From contig NZ_WPIN01000014.1 in the NCBI RefSeq assembly GCF_009754945.1, positions 124,001 through 188,000 on the forward strand: a stretch of DNA of 64,000 nucleotides. The letters run 5' to 3'. Positions 26,198 to 35,139 of the stretch are shown piece after piece. The DNA comes from Spirosoma arboris (GTDB lineage Bacteria > Bacteroidota > Bacteroidia > Cytophagales > Spirosomataceae). Position 1 is the stretch's first letter. Each line of letters opens with the position of its first letter. The position numbers were made by a program, and so were the translations under genes. The notes under the pieces were generated by a model, which searched no databases, was not told the DNA's origin, and saw only the letters and a list, made by a program, of their open reading frames with translations.

Positions 26198-27352
26198 ATG
26201 ACACAACCATCTTGGGGCACACTTGCCTATCGTTACAGTATTGCACAACCACAACGTAAACTTCTGGCTCTGGATGGAGGGGGCATTCGTGGCCTGATTA
26301 CGCTTCAGATACTGCTTGAATTAGAAAGTCAATTAAAAACTAAACTGGGTAGAGGAGACGACTTCCGTTTAGCCGAGTATTTCGATTACATTGCTGGTAC
26401 CAGTACCGGCGCCATTATTGCCGCTGGTCTGAGCCTGGGCTTTTCCGTTCAGAAATTGATAGACTTCTATCTTGAAAAAGGGGAAGCTATGTTCGACAAA
26501 GCGTTTCTGGCGAACTGGGGGCATAATCTATACTCTGATCAGGCATTACTTGAAGAACTAAAAGCGACTTTTGGCGATGGAACAGACCTGTTTTTAAACG
26601 CTGGCCAATTCCATAGTTTACTTCTGGTGGTGACTATGAATCGAACTACCGATTCTCCCTGGCCTATCAGCAATAACCCCTGGGCGAAGTACAATGATCC
26701 CAATCGCCCGGATTGTAATTTAAGAATTAAACTCTTTCAACTCGTAAGGGCCAGCACTGCTGCACCCGTTTATTTCCCACCTGAAAAATTAGAGTGGGAA
26801 GCTAAAAATGCCAAAAAGACCTTTGAGTATGTTGATGGCGGAATGACTCCATATAATAATCCTGCCTTTTTGCTGTTTCGGATGGCTACACACCCTGCTT
26901 ATAAACTAGAGTGGCAGACTGGTGAGGATAATTTATTGTTGGTATCTGTTGGAACGGGCGCATCTGTAACGACAGGTGGTTATGGCAATATTATAGACAC
27001 ACTCAAGTCACTACCTGATAATCTGATGTATGCGAGTCTGGTAGATCAGGATATCAATTGTCGAACGTTTGGTTGTTGCGCCTATGGAGCGCCCATTGAC
27101 CGGGAGCTTGGAGACTTAGTGCTGCCTGAGGAGGCTATGGCAAACCCGGATCGGGCGAAACGACTCTTCCGATATGTTCGCTACAATGTTGATCTGAGCC
27201 AGGATGGGTTAAATGCGTTAGGACTTTCCACTATTAAATCCGACGATGTTCGCCAGCTCGACTCCGTTAAGTTTAAGGATCAACTTCAACTGGTGGGAAA
27301 AACAGCTGCCGCTGCTCAGGTGAAAATCGCCCATCTGGGTAATTTCATCTGA
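26198..27352 (+). CDS. Patatin-like phospholipase with intact catalytic motifs
   Basis: This 384-residue protein is a single patatin domain with all key features: LLALDGGGIRGL oxyanion motif (residues about 22-33), nucleophile Ser69 in GTSTG (67-71) and the catalytic aspartate near 213 in YVDGGMTPYNNPAFLLF. It is clearly related to the patatin part of the gene at 15701, sharing the YNNPAFLLF stretch and the EDxLxLxSVGTG strand, but it lacks the pYEATS domain. It has no signal peptide or membrane helix. Patatins of conflict loci cleave membrane phospholipids once activated. A decayed gene follows after 2 bases, so its original partner may be lost. Confidence 0.88.
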   Translation: MTQPSWGTLAYRYSIAQPQRKLLALDGGGIRGLITLQILLELESQLKTKLGRGDDFRLAEYFDYIAGTSTGAIIAAGLSLGFSVQKLIDFYLEKGEAMFDKAFLANWGHNLYSDQALLEELKATFGDGTDLFLNAGQFHSLLLVVTMNRTTDSPWPISNNPWAKYNDPNRPDCNLRIKLFQLVRASTAAPVYFPPEKLEWEAKNAKKTFEYVDGGMTPYNNPAFLLFRMATHPAYKLEWQTGEDNLLLVSVGTGASVTTGGYGNIIDTLKSLPDNLMYASLVDQDINCRTFGCCAYGAPIDRELGDLVLPEEAMANPDRAKRLFRYVRYNVDLSQDGLNALGLSTIKSDDVRQLDSVKFKDQLQLVGKTAAAAQVKIAHLGNFI

Positions 27353-27354
27353 TT

Positions 27355-27981
27355 ATGAAAGCGTTTGTCGTTCGACCGTCTGGTACCAGGGAGGTGGCCA
27401 AACGCGACCCGAATTATTGGTCAATTTTTGGGAAAACATCAAGACACTCGATCCGAATAAGAAGGCGGAGATTTATCGCTTTTTGCCGTAATACGAAAAC
27501 TCGTTGGATAGCCTCCTGGGCCGATAAGGAGACCGATGCCAATCGGTGGGTTGCTGCACTAATGCCTCCTTTTCTGAAACAAGACTATGAGCGTGGATTT
27601 AATAAGGATTTAAGTCATTTTTACTCAGGTGGCAGTGCTCTGGGATTCCTCACGGTAATTATTGCATTGGCCGAAGGGCATCCCGATACATGAGAATTAG
27701 AGTATGAGTCAGCAGTTAAGGCAAAACAGGCTTTACAAGACTATAAAGATCACCATCAAGAACTAGGAGTCGTGGTGAGAGCTTCACTGGAAGCCACTCA
27801 GAAGCGATTTCAACTCACGGGGGAATCGGAACTCCTGGGTTGCCGTTTCCCGACCAGACATTAGGTCAGTTCCTGGACGAATCCGTTCAATTTGCAGGAC
27901 CAGGCTGGGTAGACCGTTTCAATGAACTATATGATCATGCAGGTCCAGCCCTGCCAACAGCTTACTATTTTTTTTAATAAT
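27355..27981 (+). pseudogene. Decayed gene downstream of the patatin gene (several frameshifts and stops)
   Basis: A reading frame of 112 codons opens at 27355, but the natural-looking protein text jumps between frames. From about 27386 the next frame reads RPELLVNFWENIKTLDPNKK and meets stops at 27489 and 27524. The first frame then continues as RWVAALMPPFLKQDYERGF to a TGA at 27691, and beyond it reads on as YESAVKAKQALQDYKDHHQE. A third frame carries FPDQTLGQFLDESVQFAG to about 27981. I take this as one original gene of about 200 codons with at least three frame changes. I do not recognise the family. It was probably the partner of the patatin. Confidence 0.55.
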
Positions 27982-28264
27982 TTGGATTTTTAATTTCAAA
28001 ACCCTAGGAGCCAAAATAGTTGCTAGTTATTACTGGTTTAGTTGTGCAATGAGGCTAGCCAAAATAGCTAAATATTTCTTCTTTGGGGCTTTCTAAGTCT
28101 GGAAAATTTTGCAAAAATTAATTAGTCTGTTAGTTGATTGGAAATAATCGAATCCAAATGAAATTCTAAGTAACTTAGTCAGTCAATATTGTTTGCCTTG
28201 ATTAAAGCAAGACAAAGACTAATAAGTAATAAAGTTATTAACTTATTTTAATCATTAATAAAGT
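27982..28264. other. AT-rich intergenic region at the start of the SIR2-TIR operon
   Basis: No gene is seen. Base composition drops sharply towards A and T at about 27965 and stays low to about 33300. TATTGTTTG near 28186 resembles the Bacteroidota -7 box (TAnnTTTG) with one extra base, but no good -33 TTG lies at the expected distance, so I do not call a promoter. The change of composition suggests an acquisition border. Confidence 0.4.
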
Positions 28265-29707
28265 ATGTCGGCTTATTTGTCAAGTGGCCTTCCTGATCCT
28301 GTTCTTCCGTTAGATGAGGATTGGGATAAAATTATTGATGCACAGCAAGCCAATAAATGCATTTTGATTTTAGGGCCCGATGTTATAACTATTCAGGGGA
28401 AAACTTTATTTGAATTCGTAAGTGAATCTATATTTAAAAAACATTCAGGAATAAAAATTTTTTCAAATGAACAACTATTGCACATTCCAAAGGAAAATGC
28501 GATACGAAATAAATTAAGATTTGAATTAAATGATTTTTATGAAAAGTGTAACGAGTTGAAAGAAGTATATGAACTGGTCGCATTATTGCCTTTTCATTTA
28601 ATTTTGTCCTTTATTCCACATGATGGATTATTTAAAACTATTAGGTTAAAATCAAAGTATGGGTCAAAAGCAAAATTCGGTTTTCAACCGGTGAAGGACC
28701 CACCTATAAGTGTAGCAGAACCTACAAAAGAACAACCTTTAGTATATAATATGCTTCCCCCAATTCTAAACCCGAATATAAGCAACAAAACCATCGAGCA
28801 ACCATTACTTACATTTGAAGATTTATTTGATTATATATCTGGCGTGTTAGGAGCGCGCGAGTTGCCAACCAATTTGCAGTATGTTTTAGGTGAAGCTATA
28901 ACCTTCGTTTTCTTAGGTGTACCTTTCGAAAATTGGTATACACATTTACTACTTAAAAAGATTTGTGGAATTAATGCTACTTATCTCAAAGCTTATGAAA
29001 GTGGACTTTCTGAAAAAACCCGAACATTTGTAGTAGATAATTTTTCTTTAGATTTTATGGATATTGATCCTAAACAGTTTCTAAAAGATTGGCATGCAAA
29101 ACTAAAGAAAATGCAAGACGAAACAATTTTGGAATCTAATTCAGACCATTATGGAGATTTTGCCAGTGAAATTAATTTAAATGATAAAGAGCCGATTTCA
29201 GTATTTATTTCTTATGCTCACAATAATATTAATGAGATGACAATATTGAAGAATAATTTAGAAGCAATGTATCAAAAAAAATTGATTATATGGACTGATG
29301 TTAGATTAGAGGGTGGGGAAAAATGGTCGACAGAAATAGAAAATCAGATTAAAAAAGCTCGTATTATTTTATTGATATTGACTTGGGATTACTTGCGTTC
29401 TTCCTATTGCTGGTATGAAGAACTTAAATATGCGCTTGATCTCTATAAGGACGACCCAACTATACGTATTATACCAATCATGATGGGTGAATGTCCATGG
29501 GGAGATAAAGACCTACCGGACGATTTGGGGCGTAAACTATCAGAAAAATTTACAGACGCGTGGAAAATAGAGAGGAACTTGGCTAATCTACAAGCAATTC
29601 CAACAAACTCAAAGGGTAGACTTTTGCCAATTGACAAATGGCCTAAACGTGATTATTATTGGACAGCGTTATATAATCAAATGCAAATCATAATTAAAAA
29701 TATGTAG
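28265..29707 (+). CDS. SIR2-like domain fused to a C-terminal TIR domain
   Basis: Residues about 20-250 have the layout of STAND-associated SIR2-like domains: a Rossmann opening CILILGPDVITIQGKTLFEF, a LILSFIPHDGLFKTI segment, a PLLTFEDLFDYISGVLG helix and the closing ITFVFLGVPFENWYTHLLL. Residues about 308-445 are a TIR domain (ISVFISYAHNNINEM, RIILLILTWDYLRSSYCWYEEL) with the catalytic-type glutamate near 384. In active sirtuin-like NADases a TxNxD asparagine and an HG histidine are used; here these stretches read SFIPHD and NMLPPI, so the SIR2-like half may only bind nucleotide. The gene lies 14 bases before the nSTAND gene. I infer an NADase effector controlled by that ATPase. Confidence 0.78.
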   Translation: MSAYLSSGLPDPVLPLDEDWDKIIDAQQANKCILILGPDVITIQGKTLFEFVSESIFKKHSGIKIFSNEQLLHIPKENAIRNKLRFELNDFYEKCNELKEVYELVALLPFHLILSFIPHDGLFKTIRLKSKYGSKAKFGFQPVKDPPISVAEPTKEQPLVYNMLPPILNPNISNKTIEQPLLTFEDLFDYISGVLGARELPTNLQYVLGEAITFVFLGVPFENWYTHLLLKKICGINATYLKAYESGLSEKTRTFVVDNFSLDFMDIDPKQFLKDWHAKLKKMQDETILESNSDHYGDFASEINLNDKEPISVFISYAHNNINEMTILKNNLEAMYQKKLIIWTDVRLEGGEKWSTEIENQIKKARIILLILTWDYLRSSYCWYEELKYALDLYKDDPTIRIIPIMMGECPWGDKDLPDDLGRKLSEKFTDAWKIERNLANLQAIPTNSKGRLLPIDKWPKRDYYWTALYNQMQIIIKNM

Positions 29708-29721
29708 GCCATTAGAAAGCA

Positions 29722-32700
29722 ATGAATGACTCCTCTAATTTCCTTTACCGATATCCTGGTACTCGACCATTTGTTCAACATGATGAACGTTTATTTTTTG
29801 GGCGAAAAAATGACGCTAGAGAGCTATTTAAACTTATTTATGTCCAATCAATTGTAGTTATTTATGGGAAAAGTGGTTATGGAAAAAGTTCACTGTTGAA
29901 CGCAGAAGTTGGCCCTAATCTTTCGAGAGAAGGTTTGCCTTTCTTTAATATTCGTTTTGGTAATTTCAATCCTGATCCTAATTACAAGGAACATCAAGTT
30001 ACTCCCATTCAAGCTGTTATTCAAGAAATTAAGCACCTACAGCCGCTGGATTCGCTGACTGGACTTTTCCATGAAGAAGAATCATTATGGTATACGGTAA
30101 AGCAATTCCAAGTATCACAATTCTGTAATCAGCTTGTGCTAATATTTGATCAATTTGAGGAATTTTTTTCCTATCCTGAGGAGCAGCAACTTATTTTTTC
30201 TCAACAATTGTCAGATTTATTTAATCGTATTTCATTTCGCTCATTAATCGAAAGTTCTGATCAATATTCTGTGCTCAGTCCTACCAAAAAGGCGCTGGTA
30301 CGCACAAATCCTATTGTGAAAATTGTATTTTCAATCCGTTCAGATAGTCTAGAATTACTTAATAAATTAAAAGATTTACATCCTGGTATTCTGCGTCACT
30401 GCTATAAGCTTGATGCAATCGATGAGGCCAATGCAGAAGCTGCCATACGTGAACCTGCAAGACTCCCTAAATCTGAAGGATATGGAAATTATCCATTTGA
30501 ATATGAAGATAAATTATTGAAAGCCATACTAGAAGCTATTAAACATAATGGAAAAATAGATGCAGCTAATTTGCAGATTGTGTGTAGGTATTTGGAAAAG
30601 AATATTTTGCCGACTAAGGAAATAAATAAAGAGAAAAATTTAAAACTACTAGAATTAGATGATTTAAAATATATTTCTGGCGGACTTGACGGTATTTTTA
30701 AAGATTTTTATGATCGTTCTCTTCAGGAATTAGATAGTAAAAAGCACGTTGGTTTGGCGCAAAAAATTATAGAGAATGAATTTGTAAAAGATGGTAAGAG
30801 AATACCATTTTTGTCTACTTACCTCCTTTCTCGCTTTAAATCTGATGGTTTAAATATTGGTATTTTAAACAAATTGACCGAAGTAGTATTACTGCATAAA
30901 TACCGTGATAATGATAATAGAGAATTTTATGAGCTAGCTCACGATACGTTGATTGGGCCAGTTGCTGAAGCTGCTCAAATTCGTAAAGAACGAGCCTTGA
31001 AAAAAAGATATTATAAAGCAATAGCTGCTTTTGTAGCATTAGCTATTATTCTAGGTGGAACCATACTGTTCTTCTTATACGTGCAAGGTCTTACTATCTC
31101 TATAAGAGCGCTTACACTAGACCGTGATAATAAACAAAAAGAATTGATCTATAAGCAGAAGCTTTTATATAGTGCGCAATTGAGCTTTGCGAAAATGCAA
31201 GAAACATATACTTTAACAAAAAAAGAATTATCTAACAAAAAGAAACAAGTTGATTTGCTAAATATACAACTTGAAGAAAGGAGGAGATATTTGGAATTGA
31301 TTGTTGGTAAAATTCGTAAAGTACAAGAAGAATTAAATTTAGCTAATAAAGAAGCTTTTTTTAATCAAAGAGCATTAATTTACTTGGAAAAAGGAGAACC
31401 TTTAGAAGCTAAAAATGCTTTTCAAAGATTAAAACAAACAACTAATCAATATTGGTGGGTAAATTATAATATAGGTTCTATATATCAACAGCTTGGTCAG
31501 TACGAACAAGCCGATGAAAATTTGCATGCTGCTCTGGCTTCTATTGAGGGTAAAGACCCCGAAAATAGAATAAGGAGAATTATTACAATGAACAGAATAG
31601 CCCAAGTTTATAGAAATAGATACAAAATAATTTTAGATAAAAATAAGTATGGAGATTTAGTGAATCAGTATGAAAAATTATTAAATGACCTGAAAACTGA
31701 CACGACTACCAGTGATAAAAAGCTGTATCTGGCAAGTGTCCAAAATGATTTGGCTGATTTTTATACTTCGCAAGGCGAATATGAATTAGCCGAGCCCTTA
31801 TATGTATCGTCTTTAAGTAATAGAAGAACAACTTTACAAAGCAAAGATTCAAGGATAGTAGATATTATAGATAAACTTGCAGAAGTATATTTAAGAGAGC
31901 AGAAATATTCTGATGCTATCAAGAAAATGAATGAAAAAATTAATATTTTAGAAAATGCTTATGGGGCAGATAATTACCTTTTAGCATCTGCTTATCAAGA
32001 CCTTGCCATAGGTTACCTAAGTTTTGGAACTGCTAAAGACTCTATCTCATTGCGAAATAAAGCAAATTCACTTTTTACCCTTTCACAAACTCTTTTTGAA
32101 AAGAAAATAGACTCAAAAATATCAACTGTTAAGCAAGAGAAACTTCAAAAATTATATACAGAAATCGGTCGATATAGTACTGCGAAAAGACTTTATTATA
32201 AGGAAATTAATAGAATGGATAGCTTAAAAGATTCGAGGATTGTTAATCAATATGTTAGATTCGCTGATTTTTATGCTACATTGTCTATGTATGATTCGAC
32301 AAATATCTTGTATAAAGAAGCGATAAGATTAAAGCAAAAACAATTAACTAACCGAAATAGCACTAGAAAAGACACACTGGAATATCAACATATACTAGAG
32401 AAGTTCGCCGATACACTAAGTAAACATCGCCAGGGGAAGTCTGCTTTAGTATATTATAATCGTATTGATAGTTTCAGAGTTGATTACTTTGGTAATAATA
32501 GCCCTATATTAACGAATAACTTAAAAAAAATTGCCGATTTGTCTGAAAGTAATAAATCAGAAATTATTTATAATAGTATTATTAGAATTTGGAGACCACT
32601 TATTGGAACGCAGGATAATAAGAAAAAACAACCTGCTACTAATAAATGGTGGACTCAAAGATGGGCGATGAGTAAACCAATTGTTTTAGATTGGTATTGG

Positions 32701-33084
32701 GATGATCCAGAGGCATATATAGCCAGCCTTGATAAACTAGCCAGCCTTTATGCTAAACGAAATGAAAATGCTGCCGCTCTAAAGCTATATGATGAAGCCT
32801 TTTTAGCGTTACTTGTTTTTTATACACCTGGCGAAGTTATTGATAATCCTGAGACGAATGTCAAAGTAAACGATAGGAAGCAAAGGCCTTTCGCCGTATA
32901 CAAGCCTAAATATTTTCCAGATATTTCAAATTTCAATGAGATATCTCTTGCGGTTTTAGATCATTATATCTACTTACTACAAACTTTAGGTAAAGATAAA
33001 CAAGCTGACCAACTAAGAAAAAGCCCTTTATATTTAACTTTAATAAGTGTGAGCAAAAAGAACCTATTAGCCAAAATATTATAA
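29722..33084 (+). CDS. nSTAND ATPase - membrane helix - coiled coil - TPR protein
   Basis: The 1120-residue protein opens with the nSTAND1 signature (RYPGTRPFVQHDERLFFGR), Walker A YGKSGYGKSSL near residues 48-58 and Walker B LIFDQFEEFF near 140. The winged-helix end carries the FYELAHDTLIGPVAEA motif near 405-420. A transmembrane helix follows (about 433-455), then a long lysine- and glutamate-rich coiled coil (about 470-545) and TPR repeats to the C terminus (for example NIGSIYQQLGQYEQADENL and QNDLADFYTSQGEYELAEPL). It is probably an ATP-driven sensor, with TPRs recognising the trigger and SIR2-TIR as effector. The coding sequence is strongly AT-rich, unlike its neighbours. Confidence 0.87.
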   Translation: MNDSSNFLYRYPGTRPFVQHDERLFFGRKNDARELFKLIYVQSIVVIYGKSGYGKSSLLNAEVGPNLSREGLPFFNIRFGNFNPDPNYKEHQVTPIQAVIQEIKHLQPLDSLTGLFHEEESLWYTVKQFQVSQFCNQLVLIFDQFEEFFSYPEEQQLIFSQQLSDLFNRISFRSLIESSDQYSVLSPTKKALVRTNPIVKIVFSIRSDSLELLNKLKDLHPGILRHCYKLDAIDEANAEAAIREPARLPKSEGYGNYPFEYEDKLLKAILEAIKHNGKIDAANLQIVCRYLEKNILPTKEINKEKNLKLLELDDLKYISGGLDGIFKDFYDRSLQELDSKKHVGLAQKIIENEFVKDGKRIPFLSTYLLSRFKSDGLNIGILNKLTEVVLLHKYRDNDNREFYELAHDTLIGPVAEAAQIRKERALKKRYYKAIAAFVALAIILGGTILFFLYVQGLTISIRALTLDRDNKQKELIYKQKLLYSAQLSFAKMQETYTLTKKELSNKKKQVDLLNIQLEERRRYLELIVGKIRKVQEELNLANKEAFFNQRALIYLEKGEPLEAKNAFQRLKQTTNQYWWVNYNIGSIYQQLGQYEQADENLHAALASIEGKDPENRIRRIITMNRIAQVYRNRYKIILDKNKYGDLVNQYEKLLNDLKTDTTTSDKKLYLASVQNDLADFYTSQGEYELAEPLYVSSLSNRRTTLQSKDSRIVDIIDKLAEVYLREQKYSDAIKKMNEKINILENAYGADNYLLASAYQDLAIGYLSFGTAKDSISLRNKANSLFTLSQTLFEKKIDSKISTVKQEKLQKLYTEIGRYSTAKRLYYKEINRMDSLKDSRIVNQYVRFADFYATLSMYDSTNILYKEAIRLKQKQLTNRNSTRKDTLEYQHILEKFADTLSKHRQGKSALVYYNRIDSFRVDYFGNNSPILTNNLKKIADLSESNKSEIIYNSIIRIWRPLIGTQDNKKKQPATNKWWTQRWAMSKPIVLDWYWDDPEAYIASLDKLASLYAKRNENAAALKLYDEAFLALLVFYTPGEVIDNPETNVKVNDRKQRPFAVYKPKYFPDISNFNEISLAVLDHYIYLLQTLGKDKQADQLRKSPLYLTLISVSKKNLLAKIL

Positions 33085-33093
33085 TTACTAATT

Positions 33094-35061
33094 ATGAGAC
33101 ATATTATATACAGATGGGTCTTAATTTATATAATATTATGGCTATATTATACTAATGCAACTATCATATATGCTCAGTCTTTCCCTTATGATCCGATTAT
33201 TAGATCACCTTCCAAGTATAATAGTAAAGAGCTGAAAAAAGGAGATAATCAATATATGACTCGTCAGGATTTTGAGTCACAATATAAAATTGTTCCTAAT
33301 CCTAGTGATTCATTACTTCAGCCTTTCCTTTATAAACAAAATTCCTGGCCTTGGCGAGTTGGAGTTTTTAGTGGGTTTAATTACGCTTATTGTGGAACGT
33401 GGGAAAATACTTTTGGGCCTAATAAGCGAGATAAAACACTTTATAATGGAACAGGTTTTAACGTTACAGGTAGTATTGATTATTTCCTGACACCTGCTAA
33501 ACGTCGCCTGCGTTTTGCGGTAGGAACTGCTTTCGGGTATCAAAACTACATTACTCGTGATGTCTATGAGGATTATTTGCATAGCCTGGCAGCGGCCCGT
33601 ACGCCTGGTGTCAGCCGTGATCAGGTTACGATTGATCAGCGAGCTTCGGAGGACACTTACCTGACTGCCGGGATGGTAATGACTTTCACACTGACCCGCG
33701 GTCATCGAAATCCTTATGCAACAACATTTATTGAAGTGACAGCCCGTGGCGGTTTGTTTCATACACAAGCAGCAACAATTACAGCCTTTATTCCTTCGCA
33801 AAATACCACAGTTCCCACAGCGTCGATGGTTACGGGTGGCGCACTTATACGGACTGTGAATCCTAGCTCAAATCTATATCATCCTGGAGCGTTAGGGTCA
33901 TTGGCTCTTTTTTTTCCACTGCGCAACAACTGGAATGTTGGTATACAGGCACAGGGATTTATTTCTCAATTAAACTACCTGATTGTAAATGGCCAAGAAG
34001 AACAGTTATATGAGTTTAAGCGCAAACATGGTGGATTTAGTGTTGGGATAGCTATACGCAGAAGCTTTCCTCACAGGCGTCTAATTCCTATCAAAAATGA
34101 TACTGATACAAGTAATACAAATTTTAGTCGTGACGTAATTACTAATAATATTCCTCCTGATCCAATTATTGTATCATCCTCTCTAACTAAAAATAAACGG
34201 CGTAGAGAGAATATGGGGAAAAGCTCTTTTATGATGCGTCAGGGCTATGATACCACACATATTCAAACTATCCCTAACGACCCTAATCTTCAACCTTTCC
34301 TGTACAGGCAAAATCCAAAATCCTGGCCTTGGCGAGTAGGAATTTTTGGTGGAGTCAATTTAGCCAATTGCGGAACATGGGAGAGTTTGTCTAGCTCTTC
34401 TACAGGCAATTATGCTCAGCATAATGGTGTGGGCATTAACCTGACTGGAAATGTCGACTACTATCTGACACCTGATACCCGCCAACTACGTTTTGGTATA
34501 GGAACCGCATTTGGCTACCAGAATAGCAATACGAGAGAAGGCTATCGAAATTACCTATATGATCTGGCAGCCGCTCGTACCCCAAGGGTCTCCCGCGACC
34601 AGGTGACAATACTTCAGGGTGCATCAATAAATACATACTTAACTGCGGGTCTGTTAGGAACATATACATTTCATAGGAAAGCAATCGCCGTTGAGCTAGG
34701 TATACGCGGGGGCTTATTTCGTACAGAAGCAGCTACTATATCGGCATTTATACCATCACAAGGTACTGTTTTTCCAATGGGGCCACTGGTTGAAGGTGGA
34801 GTGCTTATTCAACGGGTTAGCCCTGATTCGAAACTTTATCATGGCGGTGGCACAATGTCGCTTGGTGTATTCTTTCCATTTAGTAAAAATTGGCAGTTAG
34901 GTGTTCAGGCCCAAGGCCTTAGTACAAAACTTAATTATTTAATAATAAATGGAATCGATGATCAGACAACCTCTTATAAAAAATCGTACAATAGTTTTAG
35001 TTTCGGTATTGCCTTACGCAGACTACTGCCTAGAAGATATCTGGTTCCTGTAGCAAAATGA
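33094..35061 (+). CDS. Internally duplicated outer-membrane beta-barrel-like protein
   Basis: After a signal peptide (about residues 6-28, ending TIIYAQS) the 655-residue protein consists of two homologous halves (about 75-335 and 390-650). Matching landmarks are QPFLYKQNSWPWRVGVF and QPFLYRQNPKSWPWRVGIF, TPAKRRLRFAVGTAFGYQN and TPDTRQLRFGIGTAFGYQN, AAARTPGVSRDQVTI and AAARTPRVSRDQVTI, and ATITAFIPSQ and ATISAFIPSQ. Alternating hydrophobic strands suggest a small outer-membrane barrel in each half. It lies only 9 bases after the nSTAND gene, so it may be in the same transcript, which is unusual for a conflict module. The family is unknown to me. Confidence 0.68.
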   Translation: MRHIIYRWVLIYIILWLYYTNATIIYAQSFPYDPIIRSPSKYNSKELKKGDNQYMTRQDFESQYKIVPNPSDSLLQPFLYKQNSWPWRVGVFSGFNYAYCGTWENTFGPNKRDKTLYNGTGFNVTGSIDYFLTPAKRRLRFAVGTAFGYQNYITRDVYEDYLHSLAAARTPGVSRDQVTIDQRASEDTYLTAGMVMTFTLTRGHRNPYATTFIEVTARGGLFHTQAATITAFIPSQNTTVPTASMVTGGALIRTVNPSSNLYHPGALGSLALFFPLRNNWNVGIQAQGFISQLNYLIVNGQEEQLYEFKRKHGGFSVGIAIRRSFPHRRLIPIKNDTDTSNTNFSRDVITNNIPPDPIIVSSSLTKNKRRRENMGKSSFMMRQGYDTTHIQTIPNDPNLQPFLYRQNPKSWPWRVGIFGGVNLANCGTWESLSSSSTGNYAQHNGVGINLTGNVDYYLTPDTRQLRFGIGTAFGYQNSNTREGYRNYLYDLAAARTPRVSRDQVTILQGASINTYLTAGLLGTYTFHRKAIAVELGIRGGLFRTEAATISAFIPSQGTVFPMGPLVEGGVLIQRVSPDSKLYHGGGTMSLGVFFPFSKNWQLGVQAQGLSTKLNYLIINGIDDQTTSYKKSYNSFSFGIALRRLLPRRYLVPVAK

Positions 35062-35139
35062 ATAACACACGTTATGTATTGAGGAAGCGCAATAGCATAG
35101 GATTTTAAATAATAAGCAGCTGATTAATTTTTTCCTACC

